From: an uncultured Odoribacter sp.
GTDB lineage: Bacteria; Bacteroidota; Bacteroidia; Bacteroidales; Marinifilaceae
NCBI GenBank assembly: GCA_947176455.1
Contig: CAMWQQ010000058.1
Location: 1 to 8,777 of the forward strand
Direction: 5' to 3'
DNA length: 8,777 nt
Shown here piece by piece: positions 7,303-8,777 of this stretch (the stretch's first letter is position 1; each line of letters begins with the position of its first letter). The position numbers were made by a program, and so were the translations under genes. Under the pieces are notes generated by a model. It worked only from the letters and a program-made list of their open reading frames with translations, made no database searches and was not told the origin of the DNA.

Positions 7303-7411
7303 TCGTTTTTTGGGAGAAAAGAAAGTTAATAACACGTTAAAGCTAATCGGTAACTTGAACGGATATTCGGTCGTAAAAAAAACGAAAAAAAAGACAGATG
7401 AAAAACAATGC

Positions 7412-7436
7412 GGAACAGGCAGGAGGTGCCTATTCC
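7412..7436 (-). terminator. Likely intrinsic terminator of rel, overlapping its stop codon
   Basis: Read on the minus strand, GGAATAGGCA pairs with TGCCTGTTCC around a CCTCC loop: a 10-bp stem with a single G-U wobble in RNA. It is followed six bases later by TTTTT, and further on by two runs of eight T at 7374-7393. The rel stop codon (7430-7432) is inside the left arm of the stem. On the plus strand the wobble becomes a C-A mismatch, which supports action in the rel direction. Confidence 0.55.
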
Positions 7437-8777
7437 AGCATGGAATCGTGTCGGTTCACCTTGAGAATGCCGGGAACGTGTTTTAGCCGGGAAATCAGTT
7501 GTGACAAATGTTCCGTATTGTCTATCAGTACGGTAATATTGCCGTCGAACAATCCTTCTGCGGAGTTGATGGAGATGGCTCGCAAGGTGGCGTGCGGGTC
7601 CTTGCCGATCATTTCCGTGATTTTGGTGATGATGCCGGCATCATCTTTTCCGGTGATGTTGAGGACGGTCTGGTAGGAAGTCGCCCCGTCGTTGGTCCAT
7701 TGGGTCTTGACAATCCGGTAAGGATAGCGACGTACCAGTTCCTGCGCGTTTTTGCATTGTCGGCGGTGTACTTTTATGCCTTCTCCGATGGAAACGAAAC
7801 CGATGATGTCGTCGCCGTAAACCGGATTGCAGCAACGGGCGAACTTGTATTCCACGTTATCGACATTTTTGTCAATCAGCAATACATCTTCGTCGATTTT
7901 CTGGGGATGTACCACTTTGACGTCCTTGTGGGGAGGTGTCTGGACCGTTTTTTCTTCCGTTTGGGTCAGAATCTCCTTGATTTCAATGGGGTCGTGTTTG
8001 CCGATAGCGATGCCGTGGTATAAATCCAATGCGAATTTATACTTGTAATGTTGCATTAATTTCCGGATGACTTCATCGTTGTATTCGATTTTCCAGTTTT
8101 TCAGCCGGCGCATCAGGGTCTCTTTGCCGATGTCCGCCTGGTGGTTGATTTCTTCATTCAGAAATTGCCGGATTTTATTCCGGGCTTTGGAAGTTACCGT
8201 GAAGTTCAGCCAGTCGGCTTTGGGCTGTTGGTTGGCAGCCGTCTGCACGGAAATCTGGTCGCCGTTTTTCAGCAGATACCGCAACGTCTCGTTTCGGTTG
8301 TTGACGATGCCTCCGACGCATTTGTTGCCCACGTTTGAGTGGATGGCATAGGCAAAATCGAGCAGGGTGGCTCCTGCCTGCAACGTGATCAGGTCCCCTT
8401 TGGGGGTAAATACGTGGACTTCCTTGTCTTGCAGGTTGATTTTCATATCGTCCAGCAAGGCAATGGCATTCTCCTGGTTGCTTTCCAGGATTTCCCGCAG
8501 TTCGTTCAGCCAGTTTTCGATGACGGCATCGGACGAACCGCCTTTGTATTTCCAATGGGCGGCAAACCCTTTTTCGGCGATTTCATCCATGCGTTCGGTC
8601 CGGATTTGCACTTCCACCCAGCGGTTCTGAGGTCCCAGAACGGTGGTTTGCAGGGATTCGTAGCCGTTGGATTTCGGAACGGAAATCCAGTCCCGCAACC
8701 GCCGGGGATTGGGCGTGTATTTATCCGTTACAATGGAATATACCCGCCAGCAGTCGGGTTTTTCGTTTTCTCCGGTG
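7430..8777 (-). CDS. rel: RelA/SpoT-family (p)ppGpp synthetase, C-terminal 448 residues (5' end outside window)
   Basis: This is the 3' part of a long Rel/RelA/SpoT stringent-response enzyme, which makes (and in bifunctional forms hydrolyses) (p)ppGpp. It reads in frame to the right edge with no start. The TTG at 8696-8698 is an internal Leu: upstream in-frame sequence encodes DKYTPNPRR, part of the synthetase domain. The synthetase end continues with PKSNGYESLQ, VEVQIRT and AAHWKYKG. Then come a TGS domain (VFTPKGD to about ISVQTA, roughly 8430-8240), a helical stretch, the conserved-cysteine domain (FARCCNPVYGDD, near 7830-7850, then VHRRQC), and a C-terminal ACT domain (about 7435-7670). 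These regulatory domains sense ribosome and tRNA state. The HD hydrolase domain is outside the window, so hydrolase competence cannot be judged. The loop reads YESLQT, where E. coli and Bacillus relatives have YQSLHT. Confidence 0.95.
   Translation of the reverse strand, partial: TGENEKPDCWRVYSIVTDKYTPNPRRLRDWISVPKSNGYESLQTTVLGPQNRWVEVQIRTERMDEIAEKGFAAHWKYKGGSSDAVIENWLNELREILESNQENAIALLDDMKINLQDKEVHVFTPKGDLITLQAGATLLDFAYAIHSNVGNKCVGGIVNNRNETLRYLLKNGDQISVQTAANQQPKADWLNFTVTSKARNKIRQFLNEEINHQADIGKETLMRRLKNWKIEYNDEVIRKLMQHYKYKFALDLYHGIAIGKHDPIEIKEILTQTEEKTVQTPPHKDVKVVHPQKIDEDVLLIDKNVDNVEYKFARCCNPVYGDDIIGFVSIGEGIKVHRRQCKNAQELVRRYPYRIVKTQWTNDGATSYQTVLNITGKDDAGIITKITEMIGKDPHATLRAISINSAEGLFDGNITVLIDNTEHLSQLISRLKHVPGILKVNRHDSMLE

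Noticed and set aside
8696..8698. TTG as a possible start codon for the Rel protein
   Set aside because: The frame stays open upstream to the window edge and encodes conserved synthetase residues (DKYTPNPRR), so this is an internal Leu of a truncated gene.

Overview
The window looks like a chromosomal stretch from a Bacteroidales (Bacteroidota) bacterium. The reasons are promoters with the Bacteroidetes-type -7 box TAnnTTTG (TATCTTTG occurs twice, each just upstream of a start codon), start codons without obvious Shine-Dalgarno sequences, and the look of the proteins: a secreted S9 peptidase, a transketolase with a SDGG-type thiamine site, and a DUF4143 ATPase. I cannot name a genus from the sequence alone.

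Layout from left to right. A patatin-like phospholipase gene runs leftward off the left edge (minus strand; N-terminal 138 residues present). Divergent from it is a GNAT acetyltransferase (plus strand, 565-1107). Next, at 1131-1199, come three perfectly phased 23-bp direct repeats, immediately followed by a Bacteroidetes-type promoter and an AAA ATPase with a C-terminal DUF4143 / PD-(D/E)XK-like region (plus strand, 1252-2544). A strong bidirectional hairpin terminator at 2577-2606 separates this gene from a convergent block on the minus strand. That block is, in order of transcription, the 3' part of a long RelA/SpoT-family (p)ppGpp synthetase gene entering from the right edge (7430-8777), an S9-family prolyl-oligopeptidase-like secreted peptidase (4720-7245), and transketolase (2626-4659).

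Most of the window is ordinary housekeeping or envelope biology: central carbon metabolism, stringent response and periplasmic peptide degradation. Rel has its own likely terminator, overlapping its stop codon. The peptidase and transketolase are 60 bp apart without a convincing terminator between them, and transketolase has its own -7 box, so they may be partly co-transcribed. I see no sign that these genes form one pathway.

The part that looks like an accessory module is the repeat array plus promoter plus DUF4143 ATPase (about 1112-2606). It is a self-contained one-gene unit with an iteron-like array abutting its promoter, inserted between unrelated genes and closed by a terminator. This is the best candidate for undescribed biology here: an ATPase of unknown function that may bind its own upstream repeats. 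No rRNA, tRNA, CRISPR array, insertion sequence or integrase is visible. No gene-free stretch is longer than about 185 bp.
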